Source: a virus. From it: a stretch of 24,907 nt of DNA. The notes below the pieces were generated by a model. It worked only from the letters and a program-made list of their open reading frames with translations. It was not told the origin of the DNA and did not search any database. The translations under genes and the position numbers were made by a program. The stretch is from positions 1 through 24,907 of the IMG/VR virus record IMGVR_UViG_3300010334_000254. The stretch is one strand, 5' to 3'. Shown here one piece after another: positions 9,008 to 18,047 of the stretch (the first letter of the stretch is position 1; every line of letters starts with the position of its first letter).

Positions 9008-10534
9008 ATGGGTAAAATTTTACCAGCCTTTAAGAATGCAATTATCGACGATATTGCAGATGGTATTTTAGCGAATACTACTCACTATTATGCATTCGCT
9101 GCATTTTCTGCTAATACACCATCTGCTACAGTAGATGATTCTTTCATCAATGATTGGCAAATGTTATTTGGTAAGAAAATAACATACGGAAATATTTTCC
9201 CAGTTATTTCTAATAAAATTTGGACAACTAATACCGTATATGACATCTATGATAATCATGTCGATTTATCAGAATCTGATTTTTATATTTCTTCTCAATT
9301 AGGTGGTTATTATCTTATCTATAAATGTCTTGATAATGCAAATGGAGCTCCTTCAACTGCTAATCCTAGTTCTGTAGCTATACCTACACAAACTTCGACA
9401 TTTCAAACTGCTGATAATTATAAGTGGAAATATATCACTTCAATTAGTTCTGCTGTCTATAATAGATTTGCAACTGACGCTTATATGCCAGTATATCCAA
9501 ATTCTTCTATTGTTTCAGCCGCTACACAAAATAGTGGTATAGATAATATTTTAATCGCTAATTCTGGTTCTGGATATAACTCTTATCATAGCGGAATTGT
9601 ACAATCAGTTAATACTTCTATTATTCAAATAGAAGCATCTGCTTCTACTATTGATACTTTTTATAAAGGAAATGCGATTTACCTTTACAGTAATGGTACG
9701 CCTTCTTCTTCACAACTTTTAAATGTTTCAAATTCTTATTCAAATTCTACTGGTAGATATATTATACCCGATGCAGCACCAAATACATCAATTATTCAAG
9801 CTGGTGTTTCTGGATATATAATTTCTCCAAGAATTAAAATATATTCAGATGCTACTAATCCTCCTGCAGCATATTGCACAATGAATACAACATCTAATAG
9901 TATTGCAAATGTTATAATTATCAATAGTGGTTCAAATATAACATGGGCTAATATTGCAGTTATAAGTAATACTAGTTATGGTTCTAGTGCTAATTTACAG
10001 GCGATTGTTCCACCTCCAGGTGGTCATGGTTCAGATCCTGCCAGCGAACTATTTGTAAAAGGTATGGGTATATATTTTACTTTTTCAAACAATGAAGTTA
10101 ATTCTATTCCTACAAATATTTCTTATAGTAAAATAGGCTTGATTAAAAATCCATCTGCAATTGATGCTACTGGAGTTAAAACCGCTGTAACATCAGCTAA
10201 TGCATTTAGTTCAATATTACAGGCTAATTTATCTCCAACATTAAATACTCTTTCTTTACTATCCGTTGGTGATACTGTTACTGGAAATACTAGTGGTGCA
10301 GTAGGAACTGTAGTATTTTGTAATACTAGCACGGTATTTTTAACAGGCGATAAAACTTTTGCAAATAATGAATATATTGTAAGTAGTAATGGTAGTATCT
10401 CTACGACACTAGTTATAAATACATTAGGTGATGTTTACACAAAAGATATAAAGCCCATATACGTTCAATCGATTAGCACAGTTTCGAGATCTAACACTCA
10501 AAATGAAGCGTTTAAAATGATTATCCAAATTTAA
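9008..10534 (+). CDS. 8: Baseplate wedge protein gp8, enlarged
   Basis: This 508-aa protein is recognised as gp8 from its ends. The N-terminal part contains FINDWQMLFGKKI, YYLIYKCLDNANGAPS and TADNYKWKYITSISSA...YMPVYP, matching the T4 pattern WLVYRCLD...DGYVWEYLFEIP...VVP. The C-terminus, with IKPIYVQSISTVSRSN and then FKMIIQI, matches the T4 ending in which a PPI motif is followed by a final strand. In T4 gp8 is 334 aa and sits as a dimer on gp7. The extra length lies mainly between residues ~170 and ~460 and consists of NSGSGYNSY-type and GDTVTGNTSGAVGTVVF...FANNEYI modules, also seen in the gp7-like protein. The ribosome binding site TAAGGA (8997-9002) overlaps the previous stop codon. 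The stop is followed 13 bases later by the next start. Confidence 0.85.
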   Translation: MGKILPAFKNAIIDDIADGILANTTHYYAFAAFSANTPSATVDDSFINDWQMLFGKKITYGNIFPVISNKIWTTNTVYDIYDNHVDLSESDFYISSQLGGYYLIYKCLDNANGAPSTANPSSVAIPTQTSTFQTADNYKWKYITSISSAVYNRFATDAYMPVYPNSSIVSAATQNSGIDNILIANSGSGYNSYHSGIVQSVNTSIIQIEASASTIDTFYKGNAIYLYSNGTPSSSQLLNVSNSYSNSTGRYIIPDAAPNTSIIQAGVSGYIISPRIKIYSDATNPPAAYCTMNTTSNSIANVIIINSGSNITWANIAVISNTSYGSSANLQAIVPPPGGHGSDPASELFVKGMGIYFTFSNNEVNSIPTNISYSKIGLIKNPSAIDATGVKTAVTSANAFSSILQANLSPTLNTLSLLSVGDTVTGNTSGAVGTVVFCNTSTVFLTGDKTFANNEYIVSSNGSISTTLVINTLGDVYTKDIKPIYVQSISTVSRSNTQNEAFKMIIQI

Positions 10535-10547
10535 TTAGGGAATAACT

Positions 10548-13500
10548 ATGCCAATTAAGACAGATTTAAATACTCCTCCCTACTATGATGATTATAATGC
10601 AAATAACGAATATTATCGTATTTTGTTTAGACCTGCAACCGCTGTACAAGCTCGCGAACTAACACAAACACAATCGATTCTTCAAAATCAAATTGAAAAT
10701 TTCGGTAATTGGGCTTTTAAAAGCGGTGACATCGTTTCAGGTTGCGCCATTCACGACGATCCAGCTGTTGATTTCGTACGTCTTCAAGATTTTCAAACAA
10801 ATACTGCATCTTTTAGTATAGTTTCATTTGCCAATTTGCAAGTTGTTAGCGCAACTTCTAACTTGACTGCAACTGTTCTTTATGCAAATTCAGGTCTAGT
10901 TTCTCAGTATCCAAATACAAATGTTATCTATGTTAACTATGTTAATACAGGTAATAATGGTGCTAAAGTATTTTCTAATAATGAATCTTTAATTTTCTAT
11001 ACTAATCCAAGAACTGGAAATAATACAGCCGATACTGTTGCTATAGTAAATACATATGCAAATTCTACTTCTGGACAAACAGCTGTTGGTTTAGCGCATG
11101 GTGTCCATGTTGATGCTGGCGTTGTTTATCTTAATGGTGTATTCGTCAATGTATTAAATCCAACATATGGTATTGTTAATAATTTCGGAACATATGCAGG
11201 TAATAATGTTGTTGGGTTCACATTAACTGAATCTATCGTAACAGAAAATCAAGATACATCATTACTTGATAATGCTCTCGGTTATTCAAATGAAAATGCT
11301 CCAGGAGCACATCGTTTAAAATTATTACCAACTCTTGTTTCTCTTGACCCAACTACTTCTTCAAACACAAACGGATTTAATCCGATAGTTTCATATAACT
11401 ATGGATCCCTTATTACCCAAACAATCGCTTCGAAAAATGTATATTCTATTATCGGCGATGTTATGGCTAAGAGAACATATGAAGAATCGGGTAATTATGT
11501 TGTAAATCCATTTGTTGTTGATAGTGTTACTTCTGGTCCAATTTCTTTATCTTCAAATCAAGTTTTTGGCAGAATTAATCCAGGCGTTGGGTATGCACAA
11601 GGTTATCGTGTAGAATTACAAAAAGCAGCATATATTAATATGCGTCGTGGTGTTGATACAGATAATAATAGCCAACAACAAATTACTTTTAATTATGGTG
11701 GATATTTTCTATTAAATGAAGTAGCTGGTGATTTTGATTTTACAAAAGCTGCAAGTGTTACACTATATGACACTGCACAACAAGCAGTAACCAATAGAAC
11801 TTGGAATTCTTTAACTCCTACTGGAACAGCTATCGGTACAGCTTCTTTAAAATGTTTTACATATAATAATGGTTCAATTGGTTCTAACACTGCACAATAC
11901 AATCTTCATGTATTCAATGTTTTTATGAATTCAGGTTATAATGTAAGTCAAATTAAATCTGTATATTATAATGGCACAGTTAAAGGTGTAGGCGATTTAG
12001 TAAAAACAGGTATCCAATCTTCTTCTGTTAAAGATCAACTTTATACTTTTGGTACTCCAGGTCTTTTAAATTTAAGAGATACAAGCAATAATATTAATAC
12101 AGAATACGTTTATAGAAATAGAACATCTGCTACGATGAATACTAGTGGCGACTTAACTGTTACCATTACTTCATCTGCTCCAGGTGGTACTGATATTTTA
12201 CCATATGGTATTGGACAACTTGCAGACTCTGATGCTGTATCATTTAATCTTATTGCTACTGCAAACGTTGATTCTGCTGCTCTTACGGGTACTGTAAACG
12301 TTTCTAGTACAAGCACTACAGTTCTTGGTAACGCGACTTCATTTTTAACTGCTTTTAATCCATTTGATACTATTAAAGTTGGTTCTGATAAAAGAACAAT
12401 TGTTTCTATAACTAACGCAACATCTCTTACAGTTGATTCTGCATTTACATCTACTTTAACTACACAAACATATAATAAAACATATGTTTCTGGAAAACTT
12501 ATTCCAATAAGCACAGCTTCTGTTAATGGTCCTACTTCTTTTGTTAACGTAACAAATTCGACATCATTTACAATTAACACCGCCGAAGTTCCAAGTTCTG
12601 GGTTAGCAGTTGATGTTATCTATGATATATTAAGAACAAATACTAGACCAGCTGCAAAAGTAATTAATAAAAATCGTTTTGTTAAATTAAATACTTTAAC
12701 AACGCCAAATGGTCCATGGTGCTTAGGATATAGTGATGTGCACCAAATTAGAGCAATTTATGGATCAAGTGATGGCACATATTCTATTACCAATAATGAT
12801 GTAACAGAAAATTTTGTATTAGATACAGGTCAAAAAGATACACATTATGATCTTGCTTATTTGTATCCTACTTCTGGATATAATACTAATGCAACTCCAT
12901 ATCTATTAGTTAAGTTAGATTATTTCTCCGCTAATACTTCAGCTGGTGTTAATTTTTATACTGTTGAATCATATCCAATAAATGATGGGTTACCTGGATT
13001 TGTTACCGTTTCATCGAGTAACACTATAGTTCTCGGAACAGATACAACTTTTAATACATCTTTTAATATTGGTGATCTTATTCAAGTAGATAATTTAACA
13101 TTTAGAACTGTAAGTAGCATTTCAAATTCTACATATATGACTGTGAATAATCCATTTAATAATAATCTTGTAAATGTAAATTATTATAATGCAACATCAA
13201 TACAAACTAAAGATATGCCTCTTTATGTCGATGATTCAGGTAAAAAAATACCGCTAAGAGATTATGTAGATTTCCGTGTCAATAGCGTTATAACTGCAAC
13301 TGATACTGGTAAATGCGACACATCAAATACATCGCAGTTAACTGCTGCTATTTCTGCAGCAACTGTTAATCCTTCTTCTACGCTTACTTTTTCAATACCA
13401 ACTAATGGGTTGAATGTACCTTCATATGGTAAAAATTTCCAATCTGATTATACATATTATCTTGGTAGAAAAGATTTGGTTCTTATCACATCAGATAATG

Positions 13501-14447
13501 TTATTAAAGTTAAAGAAGGTTTATCTAGTTTAAGCCCGCAGCATCCACTATATCCAGATAATGCAATGGCTGTTGCTGTTATGGATATTCCCCCATATCC
13601 ATCTTTATCTTCAGACCAACGCGATTCATTATTAACAATAAATCAGCGTTCTAAAAATATAACTCGTGATACATCTCTTGCTATTTCAGTCACTCCTGTA
13701 ACTAATCGTAGATATACTATGAAAGATATTGGGAAAATTGATTCACGAGTTACTAACTTAGAATATTACACAGCTTTAACTCTATTAGAGAAAAAAGCTA
13801 CAGATATGACAGTTACAGATCATAATGGTCTTAATAGATTTAAAAATGGTATCTTCGTAGATCCATTTAATGATTTTACTCAAAGCGATGTATCTAATCC
13901 TGAATATTCTATAGCTATAGATAAAAATAATGGATATGCTAGGCCAAGAATTGTTCGTGAAGTTGTTAAAATTGAATTCAATAGTTCTACATCTTCAAAT
14001 GTTCAACAAACAGGTCGTGTAATATCATTACCATATACTGAAGTTGCTCATATTGTTCAACCTTTTGCAACTAAATATAGAAGTTCTGCTCATGTATCAC
14101 ATGCATGGAATGGAACATGTGTATTAATCCCATCATATGATAATCATGTTGATACAAATAATACAGGTTCTATATCTATTACTGTAGATTTAACAACGCC
14201 ATGGAATGAATTTGCACAAAGCCCATTTGGTTCTATTTGGGGCGATTGGGTAACAACTACATCAGTAACTTCTAAAACGGTCACAACTAATAATGGTGGA
14301 TTTATACCTGTTGTCGATCTCGGTTATGTTGGTCAATTTACAGGTGGTCAAGCACAAGAAAATGCAAATCAAGCAGCTCTTGCTAAAATACATCAAATGT
14401 ATGGTAATAATGTAACTATTGGTTCTCTTTCTATACGTCATAGTTAA
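10548..14447 (+). CDS. Giant virion structural protein, DUF4815-type N-terminus
   Basis: This 1299-aa protein opens with NTPPYYDDYNANNEYYRILF and then RPATAVQARELTQTQSILQ (about residues 8-46), which I recognise as the DUF4815 pattern found in structural proteins of cyanophages and other marine T4-like phages. Its exact place in the virion is not known to me; a baseplate periphery or fibre-attachment role is inferred from its neighbours. The middle is beta-rich and holds two copies of the GTV..TTV.G..T.F domain. The last ~250 residues include a likely coiled-coil and linker motif, KIDSRVTNLEYYTALTLLEK, followed by GLNRFKNGIFVDPFNDF, and end near SPFGSIWGDW. A Shine-Dalgarno TAGGGA (10536-10541) lies six bases before ATG. 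In relatives the conserved C-terminal region seems to continue into what is here the next gene. Confidence 0.85.
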   Translation: MPIKTDLNTPPYYDDYNANNEYYRILFRPATAVQARELTQTQSILQNQIENFGNWAFKSGDIVSGCAIHDDPAVDFVRLQDFQTNTASFSIVSFANLQVVSATSNLTATVLYANSGLVSQYPNTNVIYVNYVNTGNNGAKVFSNNESLIFYTNPRTGNNTADTVAIVNTYANSTSGQTAVGLAHGVHVDAGVVYLNGVFVNVLNPTYGIVNNFGTYAGNNVVGFTLTESIVTENQDTSLLDNALGYSNENAPGAHRLKLLPTLVSLDPTTSSNTNGFNPIVSYNYGSLITQTIASKNVYSIIGDVMAKRTYEESGNYVVNPFVVDSVTSGPISLSSNQVFGRINPGVGYAQGYRVELQKAAYINMRRGVDTDNNSQQQITFNYGGYFLLNEVAGDFDFTKAASVTLYDTAQQAVTNRTWNSLTPTGTAIGTASLKCFTYNNGSIGSNTAQYNLHVFNVFMNSGYNVSQIKSVYYNGTVKGVGDLVKTGIQSSSVKDQLYTFGTPGLLNLRDTSNNINTEYVYRNRTSATMNTSGDLTVTITSSAPGGTDILPYGIGQLADSDAVSFNLIATANVDSAALTGTVNVSSTSTTVLGNATSFLTAFNPFDTIKVGSDKRTIVSITNATSLTVDSAFTSTLTTQTYNKTYVSGKLIPISTASVNGPTSFVNVTNSTSFTINTAEVPSSGLAVDVIYDILRTNTRPAAKVINKNRFVKLNTLTTPNGPWCLGYSDVHQIRAIYGSSDGTYSITNNDVTENFVLDTGQKDTHYDLAYLYPTSGYNTNATPYLLVKLDYFSANTSAGVNFYTVESYPINDGLPGFVTVSSSNTIVLGTDTTFNTSFNIGDLIQVDNLTFRTVSSISNSTYMTVNNPFNNNLVNVNYYNATSIQTKDMPLYVDDSGKKIPLRDYVDFRVNSVITATDTGKCDTSNTSQLTAAISAATVNPSSTLTFSIPTNGLNVPSYGKNFQSDYTYYLGRKDLVLITSDNVIKVKEGLSSLSPQHPLYPDNAMAVAVMDIPPYPSLSSDQRDSLLTINQRSKNITRDTSLAISVTPVTNRRYTMKDIGKIDSRVTNLEYYTALTLLEKKATDMTVTDHNGLNRFKNGIFVDPFNDFTQSDVSNPEYSIAIDKNNGYARPRIVREVVKIEFNSSTSSNVQQTGRVISLPYTEVAHIVQPFATKYRSSAHVSHAWNGTCVLIPSYDNHVDTNNTGSISITVDLTTPWNEFAQSPFGSIWGDWVTTTSVTSKTVTTNNGGFIPVVDLGYVGQFTGGQAQENANQAALAKIHQMYGNNVTIGSLSIRHS
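12288..12480 (+). repeat. GTV..TTVTGTGTxF domain, copy 2 (in 1299-aa protein)
   Basis: Pattern GTVNVSSTSTTVLGNATSF, then FDTIKVGSDKRTIVSI and TSLTVDSAF. It is an in-frame protein-level repeat of copy 1. Boundaries are approximate. Confidence 0.75.
12996..13190 (+). repeat. GTV..TTVTGTGTxF domain, copy 3 (in 1299-aa protein)
   Basis: Pattern GFVTVSSSNTIVLGTDTTF, then IGDLIQVDNLTFRTVSSI and TYMTVNNPF. Second copy within the same gene. Boundaries are approximate. Confidence 0.75.
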
Positions 14448-14453
14448 TAATTT

Positions 14454-14458
14454 AGGAG
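14454..14458 (+). promoter_or_regulatory. Shine-Dalgarno AGGAG deciding a TTG start
   Basis: AGGAG sits six bases before the TTG at 14465-14467. No in-frame ATG lies near this position, so this site decides the start of the 890-aa gene. Confidence 0.85.
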
Positions 14459-14464
14459 ATAATT

Positions 14465-17137
14465 TTGGCAACGACTGATACAACTACAACAACAAAAACA
14501 ACAACTGCAACTCAACTTGGCCAGCAGATTCTTGTTCAATCACAAGCTAATACAGTTACTGTTGGTAATTTTGTAACAGATGTTACTATACAACCATATA
14601 TTGCTCCAAGAATTATTTCATTTTATGCATATAATATGCGTCCAAATCAAACAGTTCATGTATTTTTTGATAGTATTTTAGTTGATCAATATTGTGCTCC
14701 TGCAACAGTTCCTACTTCTATATCTGATACTTCCGACTATAAATCAATTCAAAAAAATGGTAATTGGGGTGATCCAATAGTTACTGATAGTTTTGGTCAA
14801 GTTGCTGGTCAATTTAGTGTACCAGCTTCTACATTTAAAACAGGTGATCGTGTATTAGAACTTTGCGACGTTACTAGTATTGCTCAAGGTAATGATGCAA
14901 TTACAACAGTTTCTTCTGCTCAATTTACTGCTTCTAATTTAAATGTAACTAAAGAAACTGTTACATTAACAACAGTAAATCCAACTGTATCAGTTATTCC
15001 AGTTAAAAATCAAATTGTAACAACTAATACAACACAAACTATTGTTATTCATCCTGATATTGGAACTGTTGTTGGTAGTTGGAATGAACCGATTGCACAA
15101 GGTCTTACAATTAATACTCCATCAGGTGAAGCTGGCATTTATGCAACATCTCTTGACCTTTATTTCAAACAAAAATCTCAAATTGTGCAAAATGGTGTAA
15201 CTGTTTATCTTTGTGAAACAAATAATGGTTATCCAGATGGATCAAAAATTCTTCCATTTTCAACAGTTCATTTGCCATATTCTTCTATTAATGTTAGTGC
15301 AGATGCATCTGTTCTTACAAATTTCCCATTCGAAGCTCCAGTATTTTTAAATAATGGAACCGAGTATGCATTTGTTGTAAAACCAGATGCTGGTGATCCA
15401 GATTATTTTGTATACAGCGCTGTTCTCGGCGATGTTGATATTCAAACTGGACAACAAGTTTTCAATCAGCCTACAATTGGCACTGCCTTTTATGGAGCAA
15501 CTGATTTACAATGGACTGCTCTTCAAACAGAATATATTAAATTTGAATTACATAGAGCTAAATTTAGTCAACAGGTTGGTGATGCATATTTTGTAAATCA
15601 AAAATATGACAATATATCTGTATACAATATTGCGTATGCAAATTCAACTGCTGGCGTTCTTCCTGGAGATTACCTTTTCCAATCTACTAACTCAACAGTT
15701 ACTACAGTTAATACAAGTATAAAAGGTATTGTTGATTATTATGATGATGTTAAAAATATCATATATGTAGCAAATTCAACTGGTAACTTTACTGCAAATA
15801 CTTACATGCAAATTCATAGATTTGCAAACACAACTTTAGTTACTTCGCCTGGACCAAATACTTCAACTTTGATTGCATATGCAAATACAGGCGCTTTATA
15901 TAATCCATTATTTAATGCTTTTGTGCCACAATTTGCATCTGTTGTTCCTGCAGGTACGACATTAACATATGGTGTTTCGGGAACTAGTAATTCGTATGGA
16001 TCAGATAGTTCTTATTATCCAGTAAATTCTGGAACTGAAACTGAATTTTATGATCAAGAGAGAATTGTTGCAAGTAGAACAAATGAAGTTTCTAGCATGG
16101 GTGGTAATAGATCACTTAATATTCATGCTCGATTAACTACTGATTCTGAACTTATTTCTCCTATTATCGACACGGTAAGAAATCAACAATTGGTTTTAGG
16201 TAATAAAATTGATCCAATATCTTTTGTTTATGAAGAATTTTATTCCTCAGGTGCTTCTAAGTCAAAGTATATTTCCCAGCCTATAACATTGGCTTCTGGA
16301 CAAGACGCTCAAGATTTACAAGTTATTGTTACAGCATTTAGACCATACAGCTCAGATATTCAAGTATGGACTAGATTTTTAAATGCAGAAGATTCTGATA
16401 TAATTTCTGCAAAAACTTGGACACCGATGATTAATAATGGCGCTTCTTTATATTCTAATTCAAATGATCCAACAGATATGAGAGAGTTTACATATACTGT
16501 ACCACAATATTATGGTTTACTTCCAACAAATGGAACAATAACATCTACTAGTTCATCTACAACTGTTACTGGCAGTGGTACAAAATTTCAATCTGAACTT
16601 AAAGTTGGATGGTATGTTAATATGCTTGCCAATTCTACAGTAAATGAAACTTCAAGAAAAATTACTGCAATTGCAAGTAATACATCTTTAACTATAGATA
16701 CAGCGTTTACTAATTCGTGGACTAGTCAACCTATATTCATCGTAACTCCACCAACAACGCCATATCTATCATCTAATGATTCAATTCAATTGACTGGAAC
16801 TGTTTCTGTAAATACCACCTCTTCCACTATTACAGGTTCAGGTACTAACTTTAATACGGCGATTAAAGCTGGAAATATTATATATGTAAATGGTGATCAA
16901 CAATCTGTTGTGTTTGTAACTAATTCTACTTCACTAGTTGTGCAAAAGCCATGGTCTTCAACAGTTTCTGGTGCCAATGCATATTTGATAACACCTGCTG
17001 GTTTAACATATCTTAACTCTTCGAATAATATCTATTCGACGTTTAATAGATTCCAAATAAAAATAGTATTACAATCAAATGATACATCAAGAATACCTAT
17101 TCTTGACAACGTTAGAGGATTAGCACTACAATTATGA
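14465..17137 (+). CDS. Large virion structural protein with TTG start
   Basis: This 890-aa protein starts at TTG behind a consensus ribosome binding site, with a Thr-rich N-terminus (TTTTTKTTT). Residues ~40-70 (IQPYIAPRIISFYAYNMRPN and a FFD motif) and the segment SFGQVAGQFSVPASTFKTGDR look like the small beta domain that often precedes the conserved fibre-attachment region. Residues ~205-365 (WNEPIAQGLTINTPSGEAGIY, LDLYFKQKS, NNGYPDGSKILPFS, PVFLNNGTEYAFVVKP, FELHRAKF) match what I remember as the C-terminal part of DUF4815-type proteins. This suggests the gene is the second half of a split protein. A GDYLFQS...GIVDYYDD...GNFTAN unit follows, then SSMGGNRSLNIHARLTTDSE and two GTV..TTVTGSGTxF domains. 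The stop overlaps the next start (ATGATGA). Function beyond virion structure is unknown. Confidence 0.82.
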   Translation: MATTDTTTTTKTTTATQLGQQILVQSQANTVTVGNFVTDVTIQPYIAPRIISFYAYNMRPNQTVHVFFDSILVDQYCAPATVPTSISDTSDYKSIQKNGNWGDPIVTDSFGQVAGQFSVPASTFKTGDRVLELCDVTSIAQGNDAITTVSSAQFTASNLNVTKETVTLTTVNPTVSVIPVKNQIVTTNTTQTIVIHPDIGTVVGSWNEPIAQGLTINTPSGEAGIYATSLDLYFKQKSQIVQNGVTVYLCETNNGYPDGSKILPFSTVHLPYSSINVSADASVLTNFPFEAPVFLNNGTEYAFVVKPDAGDPDYFVYSAVLGDVDIQTGQQVFNQPTIGTAFYGATDLQWTALQTEYIKFELHRAKFSQQVGDAYFVNQKYDNISVYNIAYANSTAGVLPGDYLFQSTNSTVTTVNTSIKGIVDYYDDVKNIIYVANSTGNFTANTYMQIHRFANTTLVTSPGPNTSTLIAYANTGALYNPLFNAFVPQFASVVPAGTTLTYGVSGTSNSYGSDSSYYPVNSGTETEFYDQERIVASRTNEVSSMGGNRSLNIHARLTTDSELISPIIDTVRNQQLVLGNKIDPISFVYEEFYSSGASKSKYISQPITLASGQDAQDLQVIVTAFRPYSSDIQVWTRFLNAEDSDIISAKTWTPMINNGASLYSNSNDPTDMREFTYTVPQYYGLLPTNGTITSTSSSTTVTGSGTKFQSELKVGWYVNMLANSTVNETSRKITAIASNTSLTIDTAFTNSWTSQPIFIVTPPTTPYLSSNDSIQLTGTVSVNTTSSTITGSGTNFNTAIKAGNIIYVNGDQQSVVFVTNSTSLVVQKPWSSTVSGANAYLITPAGLTYLNSSNNIYSTFNRFQIKIVLQSNDTSRIPILDNVRGLALQL
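16532..16746 (+). repeat. GTV..TTVTGTGTxF domain, copy 4 (in 890-aa protein)
   Basis: Pattern GTITSTSSSTTVTGSGTKF, then VGWYVNMLANS and TSLTIDTAF. It is immediately followed by copy 5. Boundaries are approximate. Confidence 0.78.
16796..16994 (+). repeat. GTV..TTVTGTGTxF domain, copy 5 (in 890-aa protein)
   Basis: Pattern GTVSVNTTSSTITGSGTNF, then AGNIIYVNGDQQSVVFV and TSLVVQKPW. It is tandem with copy 4 near the C-terminus. Boundaries are approximate. Confidence 0.78.
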
Positions 17138-17346
17138 TGAATAAATATGTAAAGACTGATATTGAAGGACTTGTTAAAGATCTTAGTAGTGGCGCTATTT
17201 TAAATGTCGATAATGCTAAATTAGAGGCTTATAGAAAAGCGAAACAGAATGCAGCCAAAGCTGATCTTGCAAATGATAGATTAGACAAAGTTGAAAATGA
17301 TTTAGATGATATCAAGCAAATGTTGCAACAGCTATTAAAGAGATAA
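17134..17346 (+). CDS. Small coiled-coil protein, 70 aa
   Basis: The start ATG overlaps the stop of the 890-aa gene (ATGATGA at 17134-17140), so it is probably translated by coupling; the second ATG, at 17137, is an equally good start. The N-terminus (NKYVKTDIEGLVKD) precedes a charged helix with many K, A and D, and the C-terminal ~25 residues (LDKVENDLDDIKQMLQQLLK) form a clear amphipathic heptad pattern. Proteins with this layout occur next to baseplate or fibre genes in marine T4-like phages and are normally left unnamed. It could be a trimerisation factor or a small minor virion component. The function is not known; that the gene is real is well supported by the overlap and by the next gene starting five bases downstream. 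Confidence 0.8.
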   Translation: MMNKYVKTDIEGLVKDLSSGAILNVDNAKLEAYRKAKQNAAKADLANDRLDKVENDLDDIKQMLQQLLKR

Positions 17347-17351
17347 AATAA

Positions 17352-18047
17352 ATGACTTGGAATATTAGTAATATCGCAAATACAGATACCTTTCAAAAAT
17401 GGCTTGATACAACCAACTATCTTGTTAATGCAGTATCAACAGCTGCTGTAACTGTCGGTAACGCTGCAGTTGGTTCTGCTGGTATTACTGGAACATTTGC
17501 TGCTAATACTGTTACAACAAACAATATAACAATCAATGCTAATCTTTCAGTAAATGCTATTTCTGTTGGTAATAGTACTACTAATGCGGTTGCTAATTCT
17601 TCTTCGTTAAAAATTTCAAATTCAACTGCCAATGTTATATTAACAATACCTACAACTACTCAAATTTCTAATGGACAGTATTACCACAATGCAAATGGTT
17701 CTTGGACTATTGTTGCTGTTCCTTATCAGCCTGTCACTAGCGGTCAAACTAATACATCTGGTACAAGTTTACAATTAATTGACTCTTATGCAATTGCTTC
17801 TTATAAAGCAGCTGAATATATTATCAGTGTTGTAGATAACGTCGTAGGTGCTAATAATTATTATATCACTAAAATATTAACAGGTCATAGTGGTGGTGCT
17901 AATTCTTTCTCAACAGAATATGGATCTATTACTACAAATAATTCCGTTGGTGTATTCAGCGTTAATTCTGATAGCACTACTATTTCTCTAAACTTTACAC
18001 CAGTTTCTACAAATACAACTGTTAAATTTATTAGGACAGTAGTCTAA
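17352..18047 (+). CDS. Small fibre-like structural protein, 231 aa
   Basis: The N-terminus (WNISNIANTDTFQKWLDTTN) is a short helical anchor-like segment of a kind I associate with marine phage fibre genes. It is followed by a V/A/G/N/T-rich stretch (residues ~25-105) with an ISVGNSTTNAV-type unit resembling repeats in the large fibres. The C-terminal ~110 residues form a separate domain: QLIDSYAIASYKAAEYIISV, then YYITKILTGHSGGANSFSTE and FTPVSTNTTVKFIRTVV. That domain pattern is familiar to me as a C-terminal domain in phage fibres, where it would lie at the distal, receptor-facing end. It is thus a candidate short fibre or fibre tip. The TAA stop shares its last base with the next ATG (TAATG at 18045-18049). 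Confidence 0.78.
   Translation: MTWNISNIANTDTFQKWLDTTNYLVNAVSTAAVTVGNAAVGSAGITGTFAANTVTTNNITINANLSVNAISVGNSTTNAVANSSSLKISNSTANVILTIPTTTQISNGQYYHNANGSWTIVAVPYQPVTSGQTNTSGTSLQLIDSYAIASYKAAEYIISVVDNVVGANNYYITKILTGHSGGANSFSTEYGSITTNNSVGVFSVNSDSTTISLNFTPVSTNTTVKFIRTVV

Noticed and set aside
10424-10431. TATAAATA inside the end of gp8
   Set aside because: A single AT-only octamer is expected a few times by chance in this AT-rich window, and it is in coding sequence. It remains a possible promoter for the 1299-aa gene but is unsupported.
12110-12580. 156-codon open frame on the minus strand
   Set aside because: It lies wholly inside the 1299-aa gene in a Thr/Ser/Val-rich region where the opposite strand stays open because of codon bias, and it has no ribosome binding site.
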